Below are positions 35,469 through 46,935 of a stretch of 64,000 nucleotides of DNA, piece by piece. Where the stretch lies: positions 992,001 to 1,056,000 of the forward strand of contig NC_041788.1 in assembly GCF_900090045.1 (NCBI RefSeq), read 5' to 3'. The DNA is from Plasmodium malariae (lineage: Eukaryota; Apicomplexa; Aconoidasida; Haemosporida; Plasmodiidae). Under the pieces are notes generated by a model, which saw only the letters and a list, made by a program, of their open reading frames with translations, made no database searches and had not been told where the DNA came from. Position numbers and translations under genes: made by a program. The number at the start of each line of letters is the position of its first letter. Within the stretch, counting starts at the first letter, position 1.

Positions 35469-36506
35469 TTCTGCACACGTATGATTTTTAATCTTTTCAA
35501 ATTGGTAAATTTAAAAAAAAAAAAAAAAGAAAGAAATTGGAAATACGGAGTAATAAACAAGGAACAATTTATATCTTTTTCGACAAAAATAACGATGCAA
35601 TAATTATGAATTCATATTTATACACAGCATTTGAAATAATAAAATACTAAAATACTCAAGTTTCGTAAACAGTTAAGATTTTGTATAAAAAAAAAAAAAA
35701 TTACATTATTTGACTATATATCACTTAAAAAAAATTGATACATGTGCATATAAGCACATATATATATACATACATACTCACATGTTTATGCGTAAATTTT
35801 AGTACATTATTTGTTCTCATTAAGTTTATTATTTGTGTAAAAGCGTTATTAAAAATATGTTGTTTAAAAATTCGTTTCAACGATAATTTAATTTTTTTTT
35901 ATTCATTATTTTATTTTTTTATTAGTTCATTTTTATTTTTTTATTATTTCATTTTTATTTTTTTATTATTTCATTTTTATTTTTTTATTATTTCATTTTT
36001 ATTTTTTTATTATTTCATTTTTATTTTTTATTATTTCATTTTTATTTTTTTATTATTTCATTTTTATTTTTTTATTATTTCATTTTTATTTTTTTATTAT
36101 TTCATTTTTATTTTTTTATTAATTTATATTTTTCGTTTGTTCCTTATTTTTACAGAGGCCTTGAAAAATATATTTATCGTTTTGTTATATTTGAGGATGT
36201 GCTTTTAAAAAACAAGAAAAAAATTAAAGTTTTTCCAAAAAAAAAAAAAGTAAATAATAAAAAATAAAAGAAAATATAATATAATAATGGCACAAAAACA
36301 AATTGTTTTTCTTAAATGCAGTACTATTTGACATGAAATACATACATGTGTAGTTCGTAAAAGCGCGTAAAGTTTTTACATATGTAAGTTATATATATAC
36401 ATATATACACACATTTATCTATATGTGTATATAGCAAATTTACGTATACACAGGCATTGGTATCTTCTAGGTTAACTAGTCATACATTTGCATGAACGTT
36501 AAAGCA
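35469..36506. other. Spacer with 21-22 base minisatellite
   Basis: It contains a TA tract and, at about 35918-36125, roughly ten copies of TTTATTATTTCATTTTTATTT, a nearly perfect 21-22 base array. Plus-strand Phe/Ile/Leu frames through it reflect the repeat. No gene seen. Confidence 0.7.
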
Positions 36507-37104
36507 TTAGACTATTGTTTTTATTTCAAAAAAGGATTTTATAAAATATATATGAATTAATGTTAATAAAATTAACAAGACTATTTGAATTTCTGACCAT
36601 AGGATTAGTTTGGAATTCATTTTTTCGTTAAATTGTTTATACAAATCTGCATTCTCCATCATTCGCTCTTGTTCGTCAAAAACCTCCAAAAACTGAAAGG
36701 TAAATTAAAGTTAAAACGTTTCCGTGAAAGTGTGAATACTCGTAAGTAAAAGCATTTGTATTTATTATATATATACGTATATGAGAATACACATGTGCAC
36801 ACATACTGATAAGTGATGTAAAAGAGGGTTAAACTGAACTTCAAGTTAGGAAAACAAATAATTTCAGTTTTTCTTTACTTGTTCATATACTTCGGACGCT
36901 TTATTAGATATTTGTTGCACATCATCAACTGTACCATAATCCAAGTCACCAACATGATGACCTTCTTTTATTCGCAGAGTAAACATTATTGTCAGTTCAG
37001 AATTTTTTTTATTTTCATAACAAAAAGAATAAATCCCTGCATTTAAAGCCTTTTTTTTTTTTTTTTTTTATTAATTGTTAAGGAAAAAAAAAAAATTATA
37101 AATG

Positions 37105-37140
<36 letters not shown>

Positions 37141-37823
37141 ACATACAAGCAAACATATATATACATAACAACATGCACACACGTACATATACATACAGTA
37201 TAAAACACAATCTCTTTACTCTCTTTTATCTCAATATAAATGTGCGCGCAAAATATTCCTAAATTGATTAATTTTTAAAAAATATATGCATGGCCATTTT
37301 TTTACCTCAAGTTCGAATTTCTCTTGTTCCTTTTCTGACGTAAAAACATTTTCTTTTTTATTATAATGTCTTTTGACAATGGATATTGTGCAAGCCGCGT
37401 TCGTTTCAATTATTTCATAGGATCTAATAGGAAAGAAATGTACACATAACTGTATGTATGTGTGTATGTGTGTGTGTATGTGTATATGTGTGTGTGTATG
37501 TGTATATGTTTGTATGTATGTGTATATGTGTGTATGTATGTGTATATGTGTGTATGTATGTATGTACGTACGTGTCCACTAACATTTAAGCTTATATATA
37601 TGTTTATATATAGACACAAACACAACTGACGATACGCAAATGTAACAAGAAAAAGTAATATTCTTTATCTCCTTTTGTACCCAACAATAATGTTATTAAC
37701 ATCAACTTTAAAGTGAAAACAATCCTTTTCAAAAGGTGCTACGAGAAAATGAGTACATTGAGTTATTTGTAACAGTACCACCAAAAAAAAAAACCCAAAC
37801 AACGAATTATTTAATAAAATCAT
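36507..37823 (-). CDS. p24/EMP24 family ER-Golgi cargo receptor, four exons
   Basis: Exons are 37823-37681, 37423-37306, 37049-36879 and 36692-36507. All phases agree and give 205 residues, the usual p24 length. The N-terminal signal peptide is MILLNNSLFGFFFLVVLL. The GOLD domain starts at APFEKDCFHF, continues through SYEIIETNA and ends with LNAGIYSFCYEN (typical G-x-Y-x-FC-x-N). A coiled-coil stretch (ISNKASEVYEQ, FLEVFDEQERMMENADLY) leads to one membrane helix (about 172-193) and the short cytosolic tail KSFFEIKTIV, with the FF signal of p24 proteins for COPII binding. Overall it is closest to the TMED2/p24-beta type. It cycles between ER and Golgi in COPII/COPI vesicles. The third acceptor is odd: it follows a run of A rather than T, but no other choice keeps frame. 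Confidence 0.9.
37440..37572. repeat. (GTGTATGT)n microsatellite in the first p24 intron
   Basis: Alternating GTATGTGTATAT units lie within the intron between the first two p24 exons. Thr/Tyr/His frames across it are artefacts. Confidence 0.85.
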
Positions 37824-39071
37824 CTTTTACTTTATTCTGCTTATCGTTACATACACGCATATATGTGCTTCTTTCGTTACCTTCAATAAATGTTACACTT
37901 ATGCACTGGAAAATTTTAAATTACAACGGCTGATATACATGAACATATGTATAATATATATACATATACATATACTTGTATATATATTTACACTACAGTA
38001 TTACATAAAAATTTAGTTATTAACATATGAACATATATATATACATACATATATATATATATATATTATATTTACAAAATTACGCTCATACAGTGAACTA
38101 TCTCGAATGTAATTTGTATTTATTTATTTGCACTTATTTTTAATTTCTCATTTTTAAAATACGGAAGCTTTCTCTATTAAAAAAAAAAAGGAGAAATCTT
38201 ATGTGAAAGAATATTAACTAGAATGTTACAAAATACCCTTAAAAAAAAAAAAAAAAAATTATATTAATTATCTTAAAGCGAGTAAATATATATATGCATA
38301 CCTCATTACGATTACAAAAGAAGTATTTTTTTATAATGATGTTACGGTGTTTGTACTTGTGTGTGTTCTTTTATTAATTGCAGAGTAGTACGCAAGTTAT
38401 TGTAAAAACTCGAACATTAAAAAAAAAAAAAAGAAAAAGAAAAAGAAAAAATGCAAGAAAAATATATGTACATCATTATGTATATATGTATATATACCTC
38501 AGTGCAAAAGTAAAAAAATATTCACTCGAAAAAAAAATATGCGCGTTCGAAACAACGCTTACAAATTTTACGTATATATTTACACATTTTGCCCCTCCCT
38601 AAATAATACATTTTAAGGCTCGTTATATCGTATGGTATAATAAAATATATTCTGATTTGTTCATATTTTAATTGAACATTTTTTCAAGTTGTATATTATT
38701 ACCCTCATTTTATTTAAAAGGGGCAAATTATTAATTTGAGCCTTGTTAACATAAGTTTCTGAAAGTATGAAGTTGAAAGAATAGTGCTATTTTTCAATTC
38801 GTAAAAAAAAAAAAAAAGAAGAGCAAAGAAAAGAAAATAAGACTTTTACTGCATACGAAGATAACAATTTGGTGTTCATTCGCTTATATGTATATATAGA
38901 TACATATACATACTATCCTACATACTATCTTACATACTAGCTTGCATACAAATTTGCATACATACGTACATACTCAAACCCTTGAATACGTTCGTACCTC
39001 CACTTGACGCTTTTCCTTTTTTAAAAACTTCACCCCTACCAAGTGGCTATTCGAAGCTGCACCACGACGCA
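37824..39071. promoter_or_regulatory. Divergent spacer between p24 and LipL1
   Basis: About 1.2 kb with TA-rich tracts (37945-38065), poly-A runs (38178, 38240, 38420, 38805) and short CATA repeats before LipL1. It must hold both promoters. No motif can be named. Confidence 0.4.
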
Positions 39072-40406
39072 ATGAAAGGAATTTTCTCATCACTAAGAAG
39101 ATGGTACTCATCTGGAAAAAAAAAAAAAAGAGCCAACCCCGTAATTTTAATTTCGAACAATCGTAATATTCATTTTAACTTATCGTTAGAAATATTTCTA
39201 TTAAATAATTATAATGATCTGTTAAAATATTTAAATGTAAATACAATTGAGAAATTTAATGAACCTGTTTTATTTTTATGGAGAAACAACAAATCCATAA
39301 TTATAGGAAAAAATCAAAATATATGGAGTGAATGTGATTTAAAAAATATAAAAAAAGACGATGTGTTAGTAGCTCGACGATTTACAGGTGGTGGTGCAGT
39401 GTACCATGATTTAGGTAATGTATGTTTTACATTTTTAAATAATAATGTAAATACATCAAATAATTTCTCCATAATAGTAAATACGTTAAAAAATCATTTT
39501 AATATTAATGCTAAGATACAAGGAAGAAATGACATAACAGTAAATAACCTCAAATGTTCAGGATCAGCTTTTAAAAAAGTAAGAGGTGTTTTTTTACACC
39601 ATGGGACGATATTAGTAAATTTAGAAAAAAATGTTTTAAGTAAATATTTAACACCAGATAAAATGAAATATTTAAAGCACGGAGTAAATAGTGTTAGTGC
39701 TCGAACAGTCAACTTGAAAGAAATTAATGAGAATATCACATGCGAAAATTTGAGTATAGCGTTAATCAAGGAATTCAACGCTTTTTATGGAAATTACTGC
39801 AATGAAAAAAATAGTAATCAGAATGGACAAAACTATGATTATTATTGGGAGAAGGGTGAAAAGACGGATAAGGATATGCAGGAGAAATCTCACCTTATTA
39901 GCAATAAAGCAAAGGATTCAATAACAGTAGAAATAAAAGAAAACAACGTGGATGAAAACATGCGAAATGATAGTAGTATTCAAGTTAGTAAAGACAATAT
40001 ATATAATTTAATTAACAGTTCATTCATAACCCCAAACAATTTTAACATTCATTATATAGACACAAATGATAATATCACAAAAAATCCGGAGTTTCTTAAA
40101 TATTATAATTTGTTAAAAGATTGGGACTGGTGTTATGGGAAAACACCAAAATTTCAAAATAAACTTTGTAAACAATTTAATTTTGGAAAAGTGGAAATAT
40201 GTTTTAATGTATACAACGGGGTTATAAAAGATGGCAACATTTTTTCAGACTCATTAGATGTCAATTTAATTGATCAACTTAAATCTATTTTTAATAAGGA
40301 TATTAAGTATTCAAAAGAAAATATTAACATCTTTTTGCAAAATTTACAAGTAGAAAATAAAGACTCACTGGCGGAAATTACCCCGTGGATTTTACAAGAA
40401 CTGTGA
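39072..40406 (+). CDS. LipL1: Lipoate-protein ligase, mitochondrial LipL1 type
   Basis: This is a single exon of 444 residues from the ATG at 39072 (MKGIFSSLRRWYSS), a basic, Arg/Ser-rich mitochondrial presequence. The in-frame stretch upstream lacks an ATG. The lipoate-binding loop ARRFTGGGAVYHDLGN is intact, and the lysine-bearing motif KCSGSAFKK is followed by HHGTILVNL, as in LplA enzymes. A charged linker (about 250-310) separates the catalytic domain from the C-terminal accessory domain (about 345-444, starting LLKDWDWCYGKTPKF). The family activates scavenged lipoate with ATP and attaches it to a lysine of target proteins. LipL1 acts in the Plasmodium mitochondrion on the glycine-cleavage H protein and the ketoacid dehydrogenase E2 subunits; that is established knowledge, not visible here. 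Confidence 0.95.
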   Translation: MKGIFSSLRRWYSSGKKKKRANPVILISNNRNIHFNLSLEIFLLNNYNDLLKYLNVNTIEKFNEPVLFLWRNNKSIIIGKNQNIWSECDLKNIKKDDVLVARRFTGGGAVYHDLGNVCFTFLNNNVNTSNNFSIIVNTLKNHFNINAKIQGRNDITVNNLKCSGSAFKKVRGVFLHHGTILVNLEKNVLSKYLTPDKMKYLKHGVNSVSARTVNLKEINENITCENLSIALIKEFNAFYGNYCNEKNSNQNGQNYDYYWEKGEKTDKDMQEKSHLISNKAKDSITVEIKENNVDENMRNDSSIQVSKDNIYNLINSSFITPNNFNIHYIDTNDNITKNPEFLKYYNLLKDWDWCYGKTPKFQNKLCKQFNFGKVEICFNVYNGVIKDGNIFSDSLDVNLIDQLKSIFNKDIKYSKENINIFLQNLQVENKDSLAEITPWILQEL

Positions 40407-40499
40407 ATAGGACCTGAGAAATGGGACTAGACCCAATTTCGTAATTGCAGAAAGTGGTTTTTAATTTTTTTTATTTTATTCTTATTGTTACGTTCATTA

Positions 40500-40762
40500 T
40501 TATTCGCATTGTTGTTATTATTACTACTATTATTACTACTATTATTATTACTATTTTTATTATTACTATTACTATTACTATTATCATTACTGTTGCTATT
40601 ATCATTACTGTTGCTATTATCATTACTGTTGCTATTATCATTACTGTTGCTATTATCATTACTGTTGCTATTATCATTACTGTTGCTATTATCATTACTG
40701 TTGATATTATCATTACTATTATCATTATTATTACTATTATCATTATTATTATTATATTTTAT
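40500..40762. repeat. 18-base minisatellite ATTATCATTACTGTTGCT
   Basis: An array of trinucleotide-like TTA/TTAC units leads into about seven copies of an 18-base unit, just 3' of LipL1. Frames on both strands stay open (Ile/Thr/Val and Leu/Ser) because the unit is a multiple of three. Confidence 0.95.
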
Positions 40763-41220
40763 TATTTTTATTGTATTATTTTTTTATTATTTTATTCTTC
40801 TCTTTTATGGAGAATTAATTTGCTGCGCTTACATTTGTCCATTTTCCCCTCATTTAAATTCTAAACACAGTTCCTACATTTTATGTGCCTCTATTTTTAA
40901 GTGTATTCCCCTCACACACATACACACGAACATATGTACTACGTACATATAATTAATTCCCTTTTTTTTTTTTCTTAATTATTATGCACCATTCGGATTC
41001 TCGACTCCACTCATTTAATCCACATGTGTGGGGAAAAAATATACCAAATGTGATAAATAAATAATTATATATATATATGCATTTATTTGTACATGTACAT
41101 TATGTGTGTGGGTACGTGTACAGAGCCGTTTAAATATGTCAATTTTCCAATATTCAACTTTTTATTTTAATCTTTAATTTGTTCTCATGTTTGTAAGCAA
41201 AAAATTAACGAAAAAAAAAA

Positions 41221-41632
41221 AAAAAAAAAATACAGTACAATGCGGTACAATACAATATAATGCAGTATAATACAATATAATGCAGTACAATACAATATAA
41301 TGCAGTACAATACAATATAATGCAGTATAATACAATATAATGCGGTACAATACAATATAATGCAGTATAATACAATATAATGCAGTACAATACAATATAA
41401 TGCAGTACAATACAATATAATGCAGTATAATACAATATAATGCAGTACAATACAATATAATGCAGTATAATACAATATAATGCAGTATAATACAATATAA
41501 TGCGGTACAATACAATATAATGCAAATACAATATAATGCGGTACAATACAATATAATGCAGTACAATACAATATAATGCAGTATAATACAATATAATGCG
41601 GTACAATACAATGCAGTACAATACAATATAAT
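41221..41632. repeat. 20-base minisatellite TACAATACAATATAATGCAG
   Basis: About 20 copies of a 19-20 base unit with A/G and C/T changes (TGCAG/TGCGG, TACAA/TATAA) are bounded on the left by a poly-A run. The array lies between the convergent ends of LipL1 and pinin. All three minus-strand frames are open through it, which is a property of the repeat and not evidence for a gene. Confidence 0.97.
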
Positions 41633-42070
41633 ATGCAAGCATTTATGAGTCTATGCATTTATGCACTTATAAATTTATGAGTGACCATATTGTGAAAAAA
41701 CAAAAAAAAATATCAATCGACGAGCTATAATTTTTATTTTTTTCATTTTAAAAAACAAAGAATTAGCAACATACACATAACTAAATTTTAAAATACACAT
41801 TTGTTATATGATGTTGATTTAATAAAAAAAAAATATTAATAAAATAAAATAAAAAATTCTAACACGTCAATAATCATTATATAATAAATCCATTTTTGGA
41901 AAATTTTTTGAAAACATGCCATTTCAGGTAAGCGATATCTCTTAAGTCATATTTTCTTCACTATTTAGAATTACATATATATGTAACACGTACGTATGCG
42001 CAAACATTCTATCACATGTATGTTTTGCTCAAACGCATTGGCAATCAATTACTTTTTGTTAAAGCGGAGT

Positions 42071-44482
42071 TTACGCAATTTTTCCTTTTCTCCTACCTTT
42101 CCTTCGCACTGCTCCTTTTTTTTTTTTTTTGCTTTCCATTTGTTCCTCTTCCGTATCAGTTAAATCGTCTTTTACATCTTCCACCCCGTTCGTAACTAAG
42201 TCTGCCTCTGCATCTTCTCCCTTGTCTTTCTCTTTTTGAGTCAAATTAACTTTTGCCGCTTTATTAATTTTTCTTTTTGTATTTTTTTTTGAGTTTTCTT
42301 TTTCTTTATGCTTTGGTTCTTCATCTACGTTGGGTATGGGATTAATACTATCAGCACTTTTACAAGTACTTTCATCCTGCACAATATTATTTTTTTTTTT
42401 ATCATAAAATATTAATGTACAATCATTAATGATATCATTTTCCTTCATTTGTTTGCTTTCATCTTCTGCTTCTTTGTCCTCCACTACTTCCCTTTCATCT
42501 TCTACTTCTTTGTCCTCCTCCTCTACTTCTCTCCCAGCTTCTGCTTCTTTGTCCTCCTCCTCTACTTCCCTTTCATCTTCTACTTCTTTGTCCTTCTCCT
42601 CTACTTCTCTCCCAGCTTCTGCTTCTTTGTCCTCCTCCTCTACTTCCCTTTCATCTTCTACTTCTTTGTCCTTCTCCTCTACTTCCCTTTCATCTTCTAC
42701 TTCTTTGTCCTCCTCCTTTACTTCCCTTCCATCTTCTACTTCTTTATCCTCCTCCTTTACTTCCCTTCCATCTTCTACTTCTTTATCCTCCTCCTTTACT
42801 TCCCTTTCATCTTCTACTTCTTTGTCCTCCTCCTTTACTTCCCTTCCATCTTCTACTTCTTTGTCCTTCTCCTCTACTTCCCTTTCATCTTCTACTTCTT
42901 TGTCCTCCTCCTCTACTTCCTTTTCATCCTCTTCCGCTTGCCTCTCCCCGTGTGCCATAATCTTCCTGTTTATCATTTCCTTTAGGTTAGAAAATTGCTG
43001 CATCCAACCCTCATCGTTGAAATCTATTTCATAATTTGTCGATTTTATGGCTTCAATTTTTTTTTTAATAAAATCTTGAGTATTCTTTTGTAACAACTCT
43101 GTTTTTTCATTATATTTTAAAGGACGCCAAAATATAGTGGGGTATGTATTTGTACTAATAAAATTTTTCATTTTATCATAATGATTAATTAAAGTGAGTT
43201 TAACTAATTTCCCTTCATCATTTTTTATATTTTTTTCTAAATTTTTTATATCTTTAATATATGCTATTATTTTTTTCTCTATATCCTCTAGTTCATTCTT
43301 TTCAAACAATTTTCTTTCTTCTTCTAATTTATCTTCAACTCGTTTGTTTTGCATTTGATGCATTTGAATAGTCTTGTTACTCTTTTCCTGTTCTAGTGCA
43401 TCCTTTGCCTTTTTCAAATGATCAAAAAGACCTATCTGTAATAGTCGTTTATTCCTCGTTACGGTTGTCAAATCGTCTTCTAATTTTGGCTGCAATACAG
43501 AAGTGGGAAAAAATAATGAACGTACCCAAGCTTATAACGTACGTTGACATATATACGCATGTATATACACAAACATATACCAACGCATACAAACACATAC
43601 AAACATATACCTACACGTACAAACACATACAAACATATACCAATACAAACAAACATATACCTACACGTACAAACACATACAAACATATACCAACACGTAC
43701 AAACACATACAAACATATACCAACACATACAAACATATACCTACACGTACAAACACATACAAACATATACCAACACATACAAACACATACGCACACATAT
43801 GCTCATGAAAGAGGTCATATGAAACGTTTGTATTTCATACCCGCTTTTCTACCGTGAATTCTGGAAGGTTAACCTAAAAAATAAAACAAACACAAAAGAA
43901 AAGAAAGAAAAAATCATGCCAAAATGAAGAAAAATTTGGAAAAAGAAAGAAAAATAATTGGGTACACTCAATAAGCTAGGTGTACATTTCCATAAATTTT
44001 ACTATTCATTTGCTACCTCATCACCTTATATATATGTACATAAACATACATACATACATACATACAATCGCTCATATCGTTACCAAGTGTTCGTCCAGAA
44101 TCGCCCGCTTGTGCCTTGCTCTTTTGCAATTTTCCCATTTTTCATCTTACAAAATTGAAAAAAAAAAAAAAAAAAACCATTTTCAAGATCATTCCTTGCA
44201 TTACCTAATATGTTACATATTAAAGTGAACATACAAATGTACACACATATATATATATACATATGTACGTACATAAAGATATGAACATACGAACATCATT
44301 AGGAATTCATACAGAAAGGGGAAAAATGCATAATTCAAAAGAACATTCGAGCATGTACCTGAACAAAGATATGTTAATCTGTTTATATAATTTATTATTT
44401 TTGCTTTAATAGCATCTCGCTCTAAGTAGTTCTTTCTTATTGTTATCTTTAACCTATCCTCTTCCGACAAATAACTTTTCAT
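42071..44482 (-). CDS. Pinin-like nuclear protein, four exons
   Basis: Exons are 44482-44359, 44145-44084, 43873-43841 and 43489-42071, all in agreeing phase, giving 545 residues. The small exons give MKSYLSEEDRLK at the start, then DEKWENCKRARHKRAILDEHL and VNLPEFTVEKR. Residues about 80-215 match the pinin/SDK/memA domain: RNKRLLQIGLFDHLKKAK, a long coiled coil (EERKLFEKNELEDIEKK), then NFISTNTYPTIFWRPLKY, the counterpart of the conserved T-x-T-x-P segment. Residues about 259-413 are a 12-residue acidic repeat (KEVEDEREVEEED type), and the C terminus is Lys-rich (KKKKGAVRRKGRRKGKIA), suiting nuclear localisation. Pinin belongs to splicing-associated complexes around the exon junction in animals. 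The acidic array is probably variable in length. The introns are very short in total and one is filled by a minisatellite. Confidence 0.88.
42470..42935 (-). repeat. In-frame 36-base acidic repeat inside pinin
   Basis: About twelve copies of a 36-base unit encode EEDKEVEDEREV and variants. It lies between the pinin domain and the basic tail. The opposite strand reads as Ser/Leu-rich frames, which are shadows. Confidence 0.97.
43558..43792. repeat. ACAAACACATACAAACATAT minisatellite in the third pinin intron
   Basis: Units of about 30 bases (ACAAACACATACAAACATAT plus ACCAACACGT or ACCTACACGT) are repeated about seven times, filling most of the intron between the third and fourth pinin exons. 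Confidence 0.95.
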
Positions 44483-44857
44483 TTTACTCCTAAAACGTGG
44501 GCACAAGTTATATACATATAAATATATATATATATGTACAAATACATAAACAAATATTAATATACATATACATATATATATATATATACATGTATGTTAC
44601 TGCTTCACTTACTGAGCATATTTTTCCATACAATGATATACTTCATGCAATTTATTTTCCTTTTTTTAATTTTCCTTAAATTCGTACTTTTACAATTATC
44701 TGTACAGCAGTAACAGTACTCTATGTTTGCATTATTTTTGTTTTTCTTTTTTCACATACTAATCATTATTGCATGTTTGTTTTATCTCTTTTTGTGTAAA
44801 TGCTCTGTTCATATAACTTAAATTTTTCATACTTTCTTTAAATTTGTTTATTATGTT

Positions 44858-44992
44858 TTGCTATTAACTTCTGTATTTTTGCTATTAACTTCTGTATGTT
44901 TGCTATTAACTTCTGTATGTTTGCTATTAACTTCTGTATGTTTGCTATTAACTTCTATATGTTTGCTATTAACTTCTATATGTTTGCTATAT
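44858..44992. repeat. 20-base minisatellite TTGCTATTAACTTCTGTATG
   Basis: About seven copies with only C/T/A changes in the last bases are followed by a poly-T run. It sits in the spacer upstream of the pinin start (44482) and of the small gene at 45286. Confidence 0.95.
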
Positions 44993-45285
44993 TTCGCTTT
45001 GTTGGTAATTTTTTTTTTTTTTTTTTTTTTTTTTTCCGTAAAACGTTTTACTTGCGCTTACGTGAACAGCAACCTTAAGATGTTCATCAAGTAATTTATA
45101 GGCTCAGTGCTTTTTACTTATTTTCTTTCATTTTTCTTCTTTTTTATCATTCGCATTATTATGTTCAACTTATTTTTTTTTTTTTAAAAAAAAGAAAAAA
45201 ATAAAGAATACACCTATCAATCGTAAAAGGGAAATTTTAAAAAGTAGGAAAAAAAGAGAAAAAAAATAAAACTTAGCCAAACATA

Positions 45286-45625
45286 ATGAACGATGAACCA
45301 TTAACAAAAAGTGAGCTCACTGAAAAAGAAATTAAATTCCACCAAAACGTAATCTTATAAGCACCCAATGTATTTTGAATTTTTGATGAGCTATAATTTG
45401 TCAGTATTATTAAAAAGAGGAAATTTTTTTTTTTTCCTTTTTTCCGTTTCATATATATATATTGATAGATATATACTTATCCATTTTGTGTAACATTAGA
45501 AGAGGGAACAATCCAATAAAGAAGTGGAAAAAAGGTCAAAAAAAATTAACATGCTTATTAACTACTTATATTGCCGTTTTTTATGTTTAAAAGGATTTAT
45601 AAATGAAGTAAAAAATGAAAAATAA
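45286..45625 (+). CDS. Small two-exon gene, 62 residues, unknown function
   Basis: Exon 1 is 45286-45348 (MNDEPLTKSELTEKEIKFHQN, donor GTAATC) and exon 2 is 45500-45625 (acceptor GTGTAACATTAG, KREQSNKEVEKRSKK through KGFINEVKNEK and stop). Both joins are phase 0, and the exon sequence is richer in GC and charged residues than the flanks. The product is a short, highly charged helical protein with a Cys-containing hydrophobic stretch (LINYLYCRFLCLKGF) that could be a membrane-associated or mitochondrial helix. No family recognised. The exons are too short for ordinary ORF lists, which is probably why such genes are missed. It converges on the ubiquitin-like gene, with 271 bases between the stops. 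Exon 1 could be internal if another ATG exon lies upstream. Confidence 0.55.
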
Positions 45626-45708
45626 AAAGTAAAATAAAAAAAATAGTATGTCGGAAAATACACGTAAAAAACGCTCATACATATGCACACATACATACAA
45701 ACTACATA

Positions 45709-45757
<49 letters not shown>

Positions 45758-45896
45758 TTACAGCGCGTAGTAACGTGTTTAATCTTTTCTGAACATAGAA
45801 AAGAACTTGCAATTTTTTTTTAATTTTAAAAAGGAATGAATAAAAAAATTAGGTAAAAATTTGCAAACATTTTGAACACCTTTTAATGGGTTAAGG

Positions 45897-46636
45897 TTAC
45901 ATGTCGACACTCCCATGCTCTATTTCTGGTATATCATTTTTATCAAGGATAGTAACTAAGCTTTCTCGAGTTATTTCCTCTTCTTTTAATGTTTTTGTAT
46001 TGTTTAAACATCGTCCACTGTATATTAATATTTGATCTTCTTCTTTTATTTTTAAATGCTTCTCCACTTGTTTATGAAGCAGGTCTACTGAGTCTTGATG
46101 GTTTAGCTCAATGCACTGCATATGGTAGGTATAAAGCGGCGAATAAATATTTGTACACACAGGGGGATTCATGTATGTATGGAAGCACAAATATATGTAT
46201 GCATTCGTGTATGTATTCACTTACATACGCACATACGTACGCACGTGCTGACGCAGGAGTGTATGTAGCCGAACAACAAGTTCGCATCGAAGCTACTTTT
46301 TCACTTCTTTTCTGCACTTACGTGAACTCTTCCAGATTTTTGATGAAACAAGTAAATCAAGTAGGGGAGGGGAGCAGGCTCAGGTAAAATGTAAATCATT
46401 TCATCTGAATTTATTTTATAATGTTCGAAGGTTTTGTCTAGGTCTATTAATTGACTTCTAATTTGATATAGAAGACGATTATTTTCACATAACATCCCGT
46501 TTCTCTTCAACACTTCCCTAATAACATCATCCTCTTCATATTCAACTTTTTTCAAAAAATTTCCAAAGCCCTTTATATAAATTGATTTGGTTTCGTAATT
46601 GTTCTTATACTTGTACATTTCTGACAACTCCTCCAT
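45897..46636 (-). CDS. Protein with two ubiquitin-like segments, two exons
   Basis: Exon 1 is 46636-46322 and exon 2 is 46115-45897. Both joins are phase 0 (donor GTAAGT, acceptor ATATGCAG), giving 177 residues. The second half (CIELNHQDSVDLLHKQVEKH to ESLVTILDK) has the spacing of a ubiquitin fold: first strands, a helix, then DQILIYSGRCLNNTKTL, the equivalent of the ubiquitin KEGIP-to-LEDGRTL region. The first half (KSIYIKGFGNFLKKVEYEED to SDEMIYILPEP) shows a similar pattern and may be a diverged second copy. No C-terminal Gly-Gly is present, so it is not a conjugated modifier but more likely a non-conjugated UBL-domain protein. Its partner and pathway are unknown. The fold call comes from pattern only. 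Confidence 0.75.
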
Positions 46637-46739
46637 CTTTACTGTGGCTGTTTATACGTAACAAGTTTTACGCCTCAGTCTATAGGGGCGTCCGTATATA
46701 TGCCCGTATGTGTGTACGTATATATGCCCGTATGTATGC

Positions 46740-46935
46740 CCGTATGTGTGTACGTATGTGTGTATCTATATGTGTGTATCTATATGTGTGTACCTATATT
46801 TGTGTACCTATATGTGCATACCTATATGTGTGTACCTATATGTGTGTACCTATATTTGTGTACCTATATGTGTGTACCTATATGTGCATACCTATATGTG
46901 GGTATTTCTATATGTGTACCTATATGTGAGTACAT
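46740..46935. repeat. 12-base repeat GTGTACCTATAT
   Basis: Many copies of a 12-base unit with C/T changes, immediately upstream of the ubiquitin-like gene. Cys/Val/Tyr-rich frames across it are artefacts. Confidence 0.93.

Noticed and set aside
35735..36208. 157-codon Phe/Leu/Ile-rich frame
   Set aside because: Its core is the 21-22 base TTTATTATTTCATTTT array; spacer between two minus-strand genes.
41174..41658. Three long overlapping minus-strand frames rich in Cys/Ile/Leu/Tyr
   Set aside because: They are the 20-base minisatellite read in three frames; openness comes from absence of stops in the unit.
41916..41990. ATGCCATTTCAG followed by GTAAGC, a perfect first exon and donor
   Set aside because: The next acceptor (CACTATTTAG) gives a stop after nine codons; no longer product could be built.
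42429..43034. Ser-rich or Phe/Leu-rich plus-strand proteins opposite pinin
   Set aside because: Shadow of the in-frame acidic repeat of pinin, which has domain support on the minus strand.
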